A stretch of DNA of 64,000 nt from assembly GCA_003508835.1 (NCBI GenBank), contig PUFA01000183.1, positions 2,728,001 through 2,792,000 of the forward strand, written 5' to 3'. Under the pieces are notes generated by a model. It did not search any database. It was not told where the DNA came from and saw only the letters and a program-made list of their open reading frames with translations. Shown one piece after another: positions 24,009 to 35,727 of this stretch; within the stretch, counting starts at the first letter, position 1, and each line of letters starts with the position of its first letter. The DNA comes from Eonycteris spelaea (Eukaryota > Chordata > Mammalia > Chiroptera > Pteropodidae). The translations under genes were made by a program, and so were the position numbers.

Positions 24009-25146
24009 TTTTTTAATTTTGATTTTTTAGAGCTGACATTCAATTTTATTTTATATTAGTTTCATGTGTACAGCAAAATTCTTAGACATTAATTTACAAA
24101 GTGATCCTTCCATTACAGTACCCTCCTGACACTATAGTTATTAAAATATTATTGACTATATTCTCTATGCTGTACTTCACATCCCTATGACAATTTTGTA
24201 ACTACCAATTTGTTCTATTTAATCTCTTCATCCCCTCACCAGTCTCCTGACCTTCCTCCCAACTTGCAATCAGCAATTTGTTTTCTGAGCCTGTATCTGT
24301 TGAGTTCGTTAATTTATTTTGTTTTTCAGGTTCCACATATAAGTGAGATCATGTAGTATTCATCTTTCTCTGTCTAATTTTACTTAGCATAACACCCTCT
24401 AGGTTCATTCATACTGTTGTAAATGGTAAGATTTCATATTTTTTTATGGCTAAGTAATATTCCATTGTATATATGTATCAATTCTTCTTTATCCAATTGT
24501 TTTCTGATGGGTATTTAGATTGGTTCCATGTCCTGGTGATTGTAAATAGCCTTGCAAATAGAGGTGCCTATATCTTTTTGAATTAGTGTTTTAGATTTCT
24601 TTGAATAAATACACAGAAGCAGAATTGTTGGGTCATAAGGTAGTTCAATTTTTAATTTTTTGAGGAACCTCCATACTATTTCCATAGTGGCTATACCAAT
24701 TTGCAATCCCACCAGCAGTGCATGAGGGTTCCCTTTTCTTCACACCCTCACCAACACTTGTTCATTGATTTATGGATGATAGCCATTCTGACAAGTGTGA
24801 GGTGATATTTCATTGTGGTTTTAATTTTCTGATGATTAATAATGTGGAGTATCTTTTCATATGTCTATTGTTATCTGTATGCCCTCTTTAAAAAAAAAAG
24901 TCTGTTCAGGTCCTCTGACCATTTTTAAATTGGGTTGTTTGTATTTTTGGTGTCGAGTTACATGGGTTCTTTATAAATTTTAGGTATTAACCCTTTATAT
25001 GATGTATCATTGGTGATTACCTTCTCACTAGGTTGTCTTTTTGTTTTTGTTGATGGTTTCCTTTGCTGTGCAAAACTTTTAGTTTGATGTAATCTCATTT
25101 ATCTATTTTGTCTTTTGTTTCCCTTGCCCAAGGAAATAAAACAAAT

Positions 25147-25188
25147 ACACACACACACACACACAACACACACCACACACACACACAT
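25147..25188. repeat. Imperfect (AC)n microsatellite
   Basis: AC units interrupted by ACAAC and ACCAC. It lies inside the reversed L1, where it has replaced an A/C-rich part of ORF2. Confidence 0.9.
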
Positions 25189-27756
25189 ATGTGTATTACT
25201 AAACAATATCAAAGAGTTTATTGCCTATGTTTTCTTCCAGGAGACTTATAGTTTGGGGTTTTACATTTAATTATTTAATCCACTGTGAGTTTATTCTTGT
25301 ATATGATGTCAGAAAGTGGTCTAGTTTCATGTTTATTTGTTTGTTTGTTTTTTGCATGTATGGTCCAATTCCTCAACATTTATTAAAAAGACTGTCTTTA
25401 CCTTATTGTAAATTCTTGCCTGCTTTGTCATAGATTAAATGACCATAAAGGCATGGAATTTTTTCTGGGCTCTCTATTCTGTTTCATTAATCTATGTGTC
25501 TGTTTTTATGCCTGTACCATGCTGGTTTAATTACTATAGCCTTGTAGTTATCATTTGATATCAGGTAACATGACATCAACTTTGTTCTTCTTTCTCAAGA
25601 TTTCCATGGGTATTCAGAATCTTTATGGTTCCTTTTAAATTTTTGGATTATTTATTCTAGTTCTGTGAAAAATGCCATTGGTATTTCTATTGCTTTACAT
25701 TTAATCTATAGGTTGCTTTGGTTAGTATGGACATTTTAAAAATGTAAATTCTTCCTATCCATGAGCACAGTATATGTGTCCCTTTAATTTCTTTCTTCAA
25801 TGACTTTAATTTTCTGATTACAGATTTTTTACCTATTTGATTAAATTTATACCTAGGTATTTTATGGGTTTTGATGCAATTGTAAGTGAAATAGTTTTCT
25901 TAGTTTCTCTTTCCAATAGTTCATTATTGGGGTATAAAAGACAACTAATTTTTAAATATTAATTTTGTATCCTTCTACTATACTAAATACCTATATTAGT
26001 TTGAAAAGATTTTTTGGTGGAATATTTACGGCTCTCTCTATATAGTTTCATGTAATGCAATTTTACCTCTTCCTTTCTAATATGGATGCTTCTTATTTCT
26101 TTTTCTTGTCTAATTGCTTTGGCTAGGACTTCCTATACTCTGTTGAATAAAAGTGGATAAAGTGGGTATTCTTTTCTTATTCTTCATCTAAGAAAAATTT
26201 TTTCAGCTTTTCCCATTGAGTATAATGTTAGCTGTGGGTTTGTCATAAAAAGGCCTTTATTATGTTGAAGTAGGTTCTCTCTAATCCTACTTTTGGATTT
26301 TGTCAAACACTTTTCCTGTATTTATTGATATAATCATATGACTTTTATTTTTCAAATTGTTAATATGGTGCATCACATTAAGTGATTTGTGGATATTGAA
26401 CCAACCTTGCATCTAGGAATAAATCTCACTTGATTGTGGTATTTTAAGTACAATGTGTTTTGGTGTGGGTGTCTTTGGGTTCATCTTGTTTGGGACTCTC
26501 TGTGCTTCCTGGGCTTGTATGTCTTTATCCTTCGCTAGGTTAAGAAAATTTTCTGTCGTTATTTCTTCAAATAAGTTCTCAATTTCTTACTCTTTCTCTT
26601 CTCCTTTCTGGTACACATATGATATGGATGTTGTGATTCTGTTGTCCCAGAGTCCCTTAAATTACTCTCATTTTTTAAATTATTTTTTCTTGTTGCTATT
26701 CTGATTGGGTGCATCTGATATCTTGTCTTCCAAGTCGCTGATTCAATCCTCTGCTCGATTTAATCTTCTATTAATTCCTTTTCATGTATTCTTTATTTTA
26801 GTTTTGTATTTCCCATTACCAACTGCTTCTTTTTTATGGTTTCTCTGTTTGTTTGTGTCTTATGCTTACTACCTCTTTGTTGAAGTTCTCATTGAGATCA
26901 TCTATTCTTCCCCTAAGTTCATTGAGCATCCTTATAACCAGTGTTTTGACCTCTATATCTGGTAGGTTGCTTGCCTCCATTTCATTTTGTTCTTTTTCTA
27001 GAGTTTTCTACTGTTTTCATTTGGGACACATTTATTTTTTTCATTTTGGTTGCCTCTCTATGTTTATTTATATGTATTATGTAGATCTGTTACATCTCCA
27101 AATCTTATTCAGGTGGCCTTGTGTAGTAGGTGCTCTGTGTGGACCAGTGATGCAGTCTCCCTGATCACATGCACCAGGTGCTCCAGGAGTGCCCCTTGTG
27201 TGGGTTGTGTGCCTTCCTGTTGTATTTGAGCCTTGGTTGCTGTTGGCATCTCAGTGGGTGAAATTGACTCTCAGGCTGACTGGCTATGAGGATTGTCCAT
27301 TCTCACTATATAAACTGCTGTGTGTGGTCTGTCTGCATAGAGTGGGATTTACCCAGCAGGCTCATGTGCCTGTTGAGACCATACTTTGGGTGTGCGGCTT
27401 GTGGGGCAAATCGGGTAGTGCTCTGTTGTGGTCTGACACCAGCTTTCAGGTTTGTTGCCGCTGGGACCCCTTGGAAAGGGCTTCTGTGCAGGCCAAGGTT
27501 AGCCACTGCCTGTGATCAGCTCAGAGCCTGGTAGGAACTACAAATTTATTCACACTTTGTCACTGCTTTTTCTGAACCTGGAGCCACATGGAAAAGGTCA
27601 CATTGCAAACCAAGGCTGGCTGTCACCAGTACTAGCCCTGGAGCACCTCAGCAAAATGTACAGGGCACTCCAAGTCCTGAGGCTGCCTGCTAGCTACCTG
27701 TAAAGCTAAGCAGCTAACAGAGCTTCAGGCAGTATGCCAGTTGGATGAGGTTAGGT

Positions 27757-28240
27757 CTTAGGGAGTCACCAGGGTGGACAAGTCATGTTCCTCAGGTTAG
27801 TGCAGATTCAGATATGGTGCCAATGCTGAGCCTGTGGCCACCTGAAAAAGTCTCAGATCACACTGAGGCCAGCTGCTGCCTGCCTCACACCTGCAGATCC
27901 ACAAGATTTATTTAAGAAATACTTCAGTTCAAGCAGGGATGGATTGCCCACTATTGAAAGTGTCTCCAGAGGTGCACCAGCCGAGGCCTGTTGATTGATG
28001 TGGAAAGAGTCTCTTACGAGATCCTGGGGATGGGGCTGGTTGCCCAGCCAGGAAATACCTCTGGCAATGAGTTAGTGGGTGGAATAATATCACAGGGAGT
28101 CACCAGGGTGGAGCAAATAAAGTTCACCAGGCCAATGGAGATTTAGATTTGGTTGTGTCAAGAGAGGGCTCAACACTGTCAAGATAACACCTGCCTGTAG
28201 GCTGCACTGGAAGAGGGCTCAACACAAAGATAATAGTGGC
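27757..28240 (-). repeat. Partly repeated units in the L1 5' UTR
   Basis: GGGAGTCACCAGGGTGGA occurs at 27761 and again at 28095 (about 334 bp apart), each followed by related 'gttc(c/a)' and 'agatt(c/t)aga' words. A second direct repeat, AGAGGGCTCAACAC, occurs at 28163 and 28212 (49 bp apart). Repeated promoter units are known in the 5' UTR of some L1 lineages. Here the copies are too diverged to define a monomer. Confidence 0.6.
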
Positions 28241-28807
28241 TGTCCCTCCAGCCCTTGCCTGGAAGCCACACTACTCAGTTTTTACCTGTCTGTCTCTGGT
28301 GGCTCCCTCCACTGGAGTCCAGGGTGAGTGCCTGCAAGTGAATGAGTGAGTCTGCATGCAGGCTTTTTAAAGGGACATCTGGGTTTCTAGCAGCCTTCCA
28401 TCTCCCCAAGATGTCAAAATCTCTTCTGGTTATGACAGCCATATTTTGTGGGATTTCCTTTTCCCGGCACTGGAACCCTGGCCTAGGGCTTGGTATTGAT
28501 AAAGCCATGCAAACCCTCGTATGGAACTAGGGCCCCTTGATCCTCTGGGGGAATTTCTGCAGCTGAGATATCCCTCCCAATTATCAGCCACCACACATGA
28601 GTGCAGGGTCAGCTCCTTTCGTGCCTCTACCCCACCTCCTAGTTTCAATATGGCCTCTTCTTTAATATCTTTATTTATAGGACTTTTGCTCAGTTAGTGT
28701 TCAGATGGTTCTCCTGGTCGATTGTTCTATTTAGTTGCAATTTTAATCCAGCCATGGGAAGAGGAAAGCACAGCATTTACCTACTTCGTCATCTTGACTG
28801 GAACCAA

Positions 28808-30654
28808 AACACACATTCTTCTCAAGTGCACATGAAAGGTTTTCCAATATTTACAATATGTTAGAGCATGAAACAAGTCTTAATAAGTTTAAAAGGTTTT
28901 AAATTCTACCAAGGATGTTCTTCAACCAAAATGGAATGAAATTAGAAATGAATTACCAAAAGAAATGTGGGGAATTAACTAATATAGAGAAATAAAGCAA
29001 CATGTTCTTAAGTAATAAGTGAGTCAAGGAAGAAATGACAGGAGAAATTAGACAATACTTTGACATGAATGAAAAAGAAATGATATATGAAAATTTATGT
29101 GGTGCAACTAAAGCAGCAATAAGAAGGACACTTACAGTGGCAAATATTTGTATAAAAAAGAGAAAAGATCTCAAAACAATAAACAATCTAATACTTAAAA
29201 CAATCATAAAAATAAGAACAAAAATAACCTCCCCAAAGAAGGAAATGTATAAAATAGAAAATCAATAAAACTAAAAGTTGGTCCTTTGAAAAGATTAACA
29301 AACTTGACAAACCTTTAGCTAGACTTGTTACAGAAAAAAAAGAGAGACTACTTCAACAACTAAAATCAGAATGAAAAAGGAGACATTGCCATTAACCTTA
29401 CAGAAATAAAATAAAGAATATTTATTTAAATAGAAAATAGAAAGGATTAAAGGAATTATTTTAATAATTATATTATACAATGTAGATGAAACAGACAAAT
29501 TCCTAGGAAAACACAAACTACTGAAAAAACTCAGGACAAAATAGAAAACATAAATCAATCTATACAAGTAAAGAGATTGATTTGTAATGAAAAACTTCCC
29601 ACAAAAGAAAAAGCCAGAACCAGATGGCTTCAGTAGTAAATTCTAGCAAACTGTTTAAAGAATAATCAACACCAATCTTTCACAAACTCTTCCAAAAATA
29701 GAATAGATATAATATTTTCCAATTTATTCTGAGATCAGTGTTGTCCTGATACTAAGGCCAGGCAAAGACATCACAAGAAAACTACAGACGATATCCCTGA
29801 TCAATGTATATGCAAAAATTCTAAACATAATGCTAACAGTTAATTCAGAAAAATAAAAAGAACAGGAGAGAAAGATTATACAAAATTATAAGCCGGAATT
29901 TGTCCTGAAATGCAAGGTTATTTCAACATGCCAAAATTCATCAATGGCATACACTGTATTAATAGAAAAAAAAGAACAAAAATCACAGGATTATCTCAAT
30001 AATCTTGAAAAGCATTTGACCAGATTTATGATAAAAATGCTGTCATGTTAAAGCATTCATAATCTGGAAAGGAAAGAAACTTCCTAAACCAGATAAACAG
30101 CATCTAATAAAACCCAGAGCTAATATCATTCTTAGTGCTAAAATTCTGAATGCTTTCCTAAGACCAGGAAAAAAGATGTTCTTTCTAGCTACTTCTACTC
30201 AATGTGTACTCGAGATTCTATCTAGATCAATTAGTAAAAAAAAAAATAATAATAATAATAAAAAGCATTCAGATTGGAAAGGAAGACATAAATCTATCTC
30301 TATTTGATGATAACATAATCTTGCAAACAGAAAATTTTAAGGAATCCACAAATATCTATTAGAACTAATCACCAATTAAGCAAGTTTGCAAGGTTTAAGA
30401 TCAATATAGAAATATTAAGCAAATTTTATTACAACATTAAAAGAATAAATACCTAGGAATAAATTTAACAAAATAAGTGTGAGGCCTATACACTGAAAAA
30501 TACAAAACATCACTGAAAGAAAATAAAGAAGATAATAACTAGGAAGACACCAGTGTTTATAAATTGGAAAACTTAAAAACTATTAATATAGCAATACTTC
30601 TTGAATTAATCTATAGAGTCCATGCTGTCTCTATCAAAATCTCAGCTACATTGT

Positions 30655-30686
<32 letters not shown>

Positions 30687-32190
30687 TTGCAAAAAGTTGG
30701 CAAGCTAATCCTAAAGTTCATGGGGAAATTCAGGAGACTCAGAATAACCAAAACAATCCAAATGAGAAAGTTGGAAGACTCAAACTTCCCAATTTTGAAA
30801 GCTACAGCACAAAGCTACTGCAATCCAGACTGGGTGGTGGTGGCATAAGAGTAGTCATATAGATCAGTGAAATGGGAAAAGGAGTCTAGAAATAAACCCA
30901 TACATTTATGGTCAACTGATTTTTGATAAGGATATCAGTATCAAGGCAATTCAATGAGGTAAACAATAGTCTTTTAAACAAATGGTGCTGAAACAACTAG
31001 ATATCCATGTGCAAAACAATAAATTTGGACCTCTAACTCACGATATATACAAAAATTAACACAACATGATCAAAGACCTAAATGTAAATGCTAGAACTAT
31101 AAAACTCTTAGAAGAAATCATAGTTATAAAATCCTTGGATTAGGCAATTCTTAAACATGACACCAAAAAGTGCACGTAACAATGGAAAGGTAGATAAATT
31201 GGACTTCATTAAAATTAGAAACTTTTGTGTTTCAAAAGACACCATCAACAAAGTCAAAAGTCAGCCCATAGAATGGGAGAAAATATTTGCAAATCATATT
31301 TGATAAGGGTCTAGTATCCAAAATACGTAAAAATTATTACAACCCAACAATAGACAAATACCCAATTAAAAAACAGTCAGAGAATTTGAATAGACATTTC
31401 TCCAAAGAAGATACACACATAGTCAGAAAGCACATGAAAATATACTCGACACCTTTAGTAATTAGAAAAATGCCTATCAAAACCATAACAAGATGATACC
31501 TCACACCCACTAGAATGGCTTTAATCAGAAATACAGTATATACTTATTGGTGAGAATAAGTAGAGATTGGAAACTTCATACAATGCTAATGACAATGTAA
31601 AATTATAGGGTCATTTTGAAGAAGAGTTTAGCAATTCCTCAAAAGTTAAATATAGAGTTTTAACATAACTCAAAATTCAACTTCTAATTATATGTCCAAG
31701 AAATTGAAAATACATCTCCACAAAAACTTATATGTAAATATTGATTGCAGCATTAATAATGATAGCCAAAAAGTGAAAAAAATTTATATTAATGAATAGA
31801 TAAACAAAATGTGAAATATTCAAACAATGGAATGTTATTCAGTCATAAAAGAAATGAAGTTCTGATACATGCTAAAACGTGAATGAACCTTGCAAACATT
31901 GTGCTAATGAAAGAAGCCAGCAAAAAGACCAAATTTGGTACGATTTCATTTATATGAAATATCTAAAATAGGCAAATTCATAGACACAGAAAGTAGCTAG
32001 AGTTACCAGGGACTGGAAAAGGAGTGGTAGGGGTGATTGCTGATAGTTATGAGTCTCTTTTTGGAGTGATGGAAATGTTCTAGATTTAGTGACAGTGGTA
32101 CAATTTTGTGAATATACTAAAAACCCCTGAATCATACACTTTAAACGAATGACTAGTGTAGGTGAATTACATTTCAATTTTTTAAAAAGC
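28808..32190 (+). mobile_element. Old L1, continuation (rest of ORF2 and 3' UTR)
   Basis: Picks up directly where the first part stopped at 24008: 'cacattcttctcaagtgcac' is the expected next L1 word. It continues through ORF2 text ('aaaccatacatttatggtc' type, 'agtcataaaagaaatgaagt' near 31840) to a 3' end with 'tgaatcatacactttaaacg' and 'gtgaattacatttcaatttt' at about 32185. All frames are broken. A (GTTTT)n run at 30657-30688 is a later expansion. Confidence 0.88.
30657..30688. repeat. (GTTTT)n short tandem repeat
   Basis: About five GTTTT units end in a T run inside L1 ORF2-derived sequence. They produce the hydrophobic patch in the frame at 30564-30848. Confidence 0.9.
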
Positions 32191-32389
32191 TAGAATTTGA
32201 CATATAATTCCAACTATTCAAATTAGAAGAGTTTGCTCCTAAGGTGAAGAGAAGTAGAGTGATCCTCAAGATGAAGAAGGGAGCTTCTTAGATGAGGAAA
32301 ATCAGAAATAAATAGGGAAGCCAACCCTCCATAATTTGTTTGGTGAGCAGCAGGGGGAGCCCTTGATAGCAAAGAAAATTTAAAAATAT

Positions 32390-33490
32390 ATAATATTTAT
32401 GCTTTTAAACATTAAGTTGATACATTCTTTTTTCAGATAACCTGGAGAAATACTAAAACAAAGATAACTGAAAAACCTTCCATTATCCTGAGAATCACTA
32501 TTAGCATTTCGTTCGTGCAAATCCTTCCAGTCTTTTTTCTGTGTATACATATGTATATAAATGTATATACATATGCAACAAAAACACCTTTTTCTGCAAA
32601 AAGTAGAAGCTTGTACATACAGCTTTGCATCTTATTTCTTCACAATACAATGTTTTTTTTACATTTTTCTAAAGCCTTAAATATTTTTGAGAATGTAATT
32701 TTCAGTGACTAATGATGTATTGTAATTAATTAAACCCATTTTTAGTATTTTCCTTGTTATAAATAAAACATCCTTATACCTAAATCTTTATATTTCTTAA
32801 AAATATTTTCTAAGGATAGATTCTTAGAAGAGGAATTATTTGGTCAAATATTATCCACAGGTTTAAGTCTTTGGATGCATATTGTCACATTTTCAACCAG
32901 AAAATTTGAAAAAATCTTTATATATCTCCCAGAAGTGTATGATAGTTTTTTCTTAAAATTTTCCAATTATGTAATTATTTGTTTTGCTTGTTTAAAACAT
33001 TTGCCATTTGATAGACAGAAATTAGTGTCTTCCCTTAATTATTTTAAATGAATAGTAAGCTTGAAGTTTTTTCATGACATTATCTACTTTCTGCTTATAA
33101 AAACTTCTTTTTATGTGAACATTGACAAATTTTCTGTTTGGGATATTTATCTTCTAATTACTGATTTCCAGAAGTTCTTCATATAACAACCATGTTAATC
33201 TTAGTCCTACATTCTGCCACTTTTTCAGGTTATTCTTAATTTATACTTTATTATCATGAATTTTGATGTATTTAAGCTTTCTATGTACATATATTTAAAA
33301 AGTCTATCTTTGTTTTTTACAGAGTTTTCCTACAACTTTTTGTTTAAAAAGTGCTTCTACACAGTGGGAATTGATGAATATTCAATTCATCAATTTCTCC
33401 TTTCCTTTGTGTTTTTACTTTTTAAATGTATTTAATTCATCTAGAGCTTATTTAAGAATATGGCATGGGTGCCTCGCCTCACCTCAAAAA
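32390..33490 (-). repeat. Old L1 or HAL1-type fragment, reversed
   Basis: The reversed old-L1 3' pattern includes 'catccttatacctaaatctt', 'tctaaggatagattcttaga' and 'gaggaattatttggtcaaat', then long T-rich text typical of reversed ORF2. Short inverted arms occur at 33369-33395. Subfamily uncertain. Confidence 0.55.
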
Positions 33491-34215
33491 ATGAACCATG
33501 ACTAATCTTTCATTTCCTCTACTGTTTTGAAATGACTGGGGACTTGGTATTCTCTTCTCTCTGTCTAGCTTTGTCTCATATTGGGACTAACAAATAATTT
33601 GAGAAAAAGCAACACTATGGAATATATCTCAGTTTATTCAAGTCTGCTTTTATATTATTAACGGAAGTTTTATATCATTTCATAGAGGCCTTATACATTT
33701 TTCTCAATCTTATTTCAATGTTTCTCTGGTGTTCTTGTTTGGTTTGATTTGCTTTGTTTTTTTCCCCCATTGTAAAGAGTTTTTTTCCTCATTACAATTA
33801 TTATCTAACTATGGATATTTTGTATATTTTTTTATCAGATATCATAATGAACTATCAGTTCTAATAGCTGATTTCTTAGGTTTTCTAAATAACTAAAGTC
33901 TCTCCACATCCATAACTTTGGGATCACAAAACCAATTTTTCACAGTTTGTTTTTTGCTCTATAAGCTTGACTTCTTCTTCTTCTTCCTCTTCTGTTTTTT
34001 TTTTTAAATAAATTAAGTATATAAAATGATCAAATAAAAAGTACAAACAAGTCTGGAACACACAGATTTTTTTCTCTCTATATGGCTCTTAAAGAGTAAA
34101 CATTTGCTATGAAAGATTTTTCTAATTGAATAAAAAAATTAAATCCAAAACGATTTTAAAGAGGCACTAGTGACTCAAAATGCTCTTTGGTTTTAAATGA
34201 CCTCCAAAACTATAG
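33490..34215. other. T-rich sequence, unassigned
   Basis: Contains pyrimidine-rich runs, including a TTC tract at about 33969-33992 followed by a T run. It may be further reversed old L1, but I could not match it. No gene seen. Confidence 0.4.
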
Positions 34216-35155
34216 TCGTTTTAAAATAGATATTTCTCTAAAGAGGACATTTAGATGGCCAATACACATATGAAAAAATGCTCAACATCACTAATTATCA
34301 AAAAATGCAAATTAAAACACAATGAGATAGCATCTCACACCAGTCAGAATGGCTATCATCAATAAATCAAAAAATAGCAAGTGTTGGCAAGAATATGGAG
34401 AAAAGAGAACTCTTGTGCACTGTTGGTGGGAATGCAAATTGGTGCAGCCACTATGGGAAAAAATATGGAGGTTCCTCAAAAATTAAAAATAGAACCACCT
34501 TATGGCCCAGCAATTCCACCTCTGGGTATTTATGCAAAGAAATCCAAAATGTTAATTCAAAAAGACATATGTACCCCTATGTTCATTGCAGCATTATTTA
34601 CAATAATTATTTACAAGATATGGAAGCAATCTGAGTGCCCATCCATAGACAATTGGATAAAGAAGATGGATGCGGTCATATATACAATGGAATATTAGTC
34701 ATAAAAAAAATGAAATCTTACTATTTGTAATAATATGAATGGACCTAGAAGGTATTATGCTAGTGAAATAAGTCAGAAAGAGAAAGACAAATGCTGTATG
34801 ATCTCATTTATATATAGAATCTAAAGAAAAAAGAAATTAACAAAAAAACAGAAAAAGACTCAGACACAGAAAACAAACTGATGCTTGTAAGGCAAAAGGG
34901 ACTGGGGGTGCTGGGTGAAAAGTGGGGAAGGGATTAAGAAGTACAAATTGGTAGCTTCAAAACAGTCATGGGATGTGAAGTAGAGTTAGGGAATATAGGC
35001 AATAATATTGTAATAACTATGTATAGTGCCACATAGGTACTTGACTAACTGGGGGGGGGAATGGGATCACTTTCTGGATTATATAAATGTCTTACCACTA
35101 TGATGTATACTAAAACTAATAAAATAATATTGAATGTCAATTCTAATTGAAAAAT
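34215..35155 (+). mobile_element. L1 3' end, 5'-truncated
   Basis: The best preserved L1 in the window. Plus frame 34381-34698 gives [20 protein letters not shown] and TPMFIAALFTI, followed by WIKKMDAVIYTMEY, which is clearly the ORF2p C-terminal region. It has an internal start and a premature stop. The 3' UTR follows with a G run at 35052-35059 and ends in 'aatattgaatgtcaattcta'. The 3' UTR style is the L1MA-like type widespread in laurasiatherian mammals, bats included. Confidence 0.92.
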
Positions 35156-35169
35156 GAAATGTTTTAAAA

Positions 35170-35400
35170 ATCAGGTTTTTTGAGTTGTAATCGATATCTA
35201 GTAGAATTCCTCCTTTTTAGGACACAGTTCTATGAGTTTGGACAAAGATACACAGTCAAGTAACGCCGCCACAATCAAAACAATGTTTCTAACACTCTGA
35301 GAAGTTATCTGTATCCCTTTGTAGTCAATTTCCTTCCTCTTACCCTCTACCCCTGGCAACCTCTGATGTGTTTTTCTTTCTCTATATACACTGCATACTA
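35170..35400 (-). repeat. L1 3' UTR fragment, reversed
   Basis: Reversed old L1 3' UTR: 'acagttctatgagtttggac', 'cagtcaagtaacgccgccac', then 'cccctggcaacctctgatgt'. It lies tail-to-tail with the L1 ending at 35155. Confidence 0.7.
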
Positions 35401-35667
35401 TTTTTATTTCTCAAGCTTCCAATTGAAATCAAAGCTGGCCGTTAGCGACAAGCACCATGTCCTTTGCCGTTCATTTAAAAGCCACCTTTCTCCACTGACA
35501 ACAACGGATCAGTCTCCATATCAGCAAACCTGAACTCCAGCTCCAGCCACAGGCGAATTCCTCCCCTGAAACTTAGCCTGACTTCAGTTGGGCAGACATG
35601 CCCAGACACGCCTGACGAGGCAGAGGAGCCCACAGGAAGAGGGGGCCTCATAGCACGGAGTCCCAGT

Positions 35668-35727
35668 TGTGGTGTGTGTGTGTGTGTGTTGTGGTGTGTG
35701 TGTGTGTGTAACACACACACACACACA
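35668..35727. repeat. GT tract followed by AC tract (self-complementary microsatellite)
   Basis: Two GT runs separated by GTTGTGGT are followed directly by (AC)n at 35710-35727. The second GT run and the AC run are exact reverse complements with almost no spacer, so the region can fold into a hairpin. Confidence 0.95.

Larger units (their letters stand above)
24009..28807 (-). mobile_element. Internally deleted L1 with both ends present, nested in another L1
   Basis: Read on the minus strand from right to left. The 5' end near 28800 reads GGTTCCAGTCAAGATGACG, like L1 starts. A long GC-richer 5' UTR runs to about 27120, and ORF1-derived text to about 26450. There is then an abrupt join at about 26441 to the second half of ORF2, followed by the 3' UTR and a T run (the poly-A tail) at 24008-24016. 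Minus frame 24515-24712 gives [18 protein letters not shown], the ORF2p C-terminal region. Flanking ACATATTCTT and ACACATTCTT are a probable 10-bp target duplication. About 2 kb of ORF2, including most endonuclease and reverse-transcriptase sequence, is missing. Confidence 0.85.

Noticed and set aside
27189..27534. Overlapping plus-strand frames (108 and 82 codons) as genes
   Set aside because: They lie antisense to the 5' UTR of the reversed L1, which is GC-richer and stop-poor by composition.
34381..34698. A functional L1 ORF2 protein
   Set aside because: It is clearly ORF2-derived, but only about 105 residues of the C-terminal region remain, without endonuclease or reverse transcriptase.
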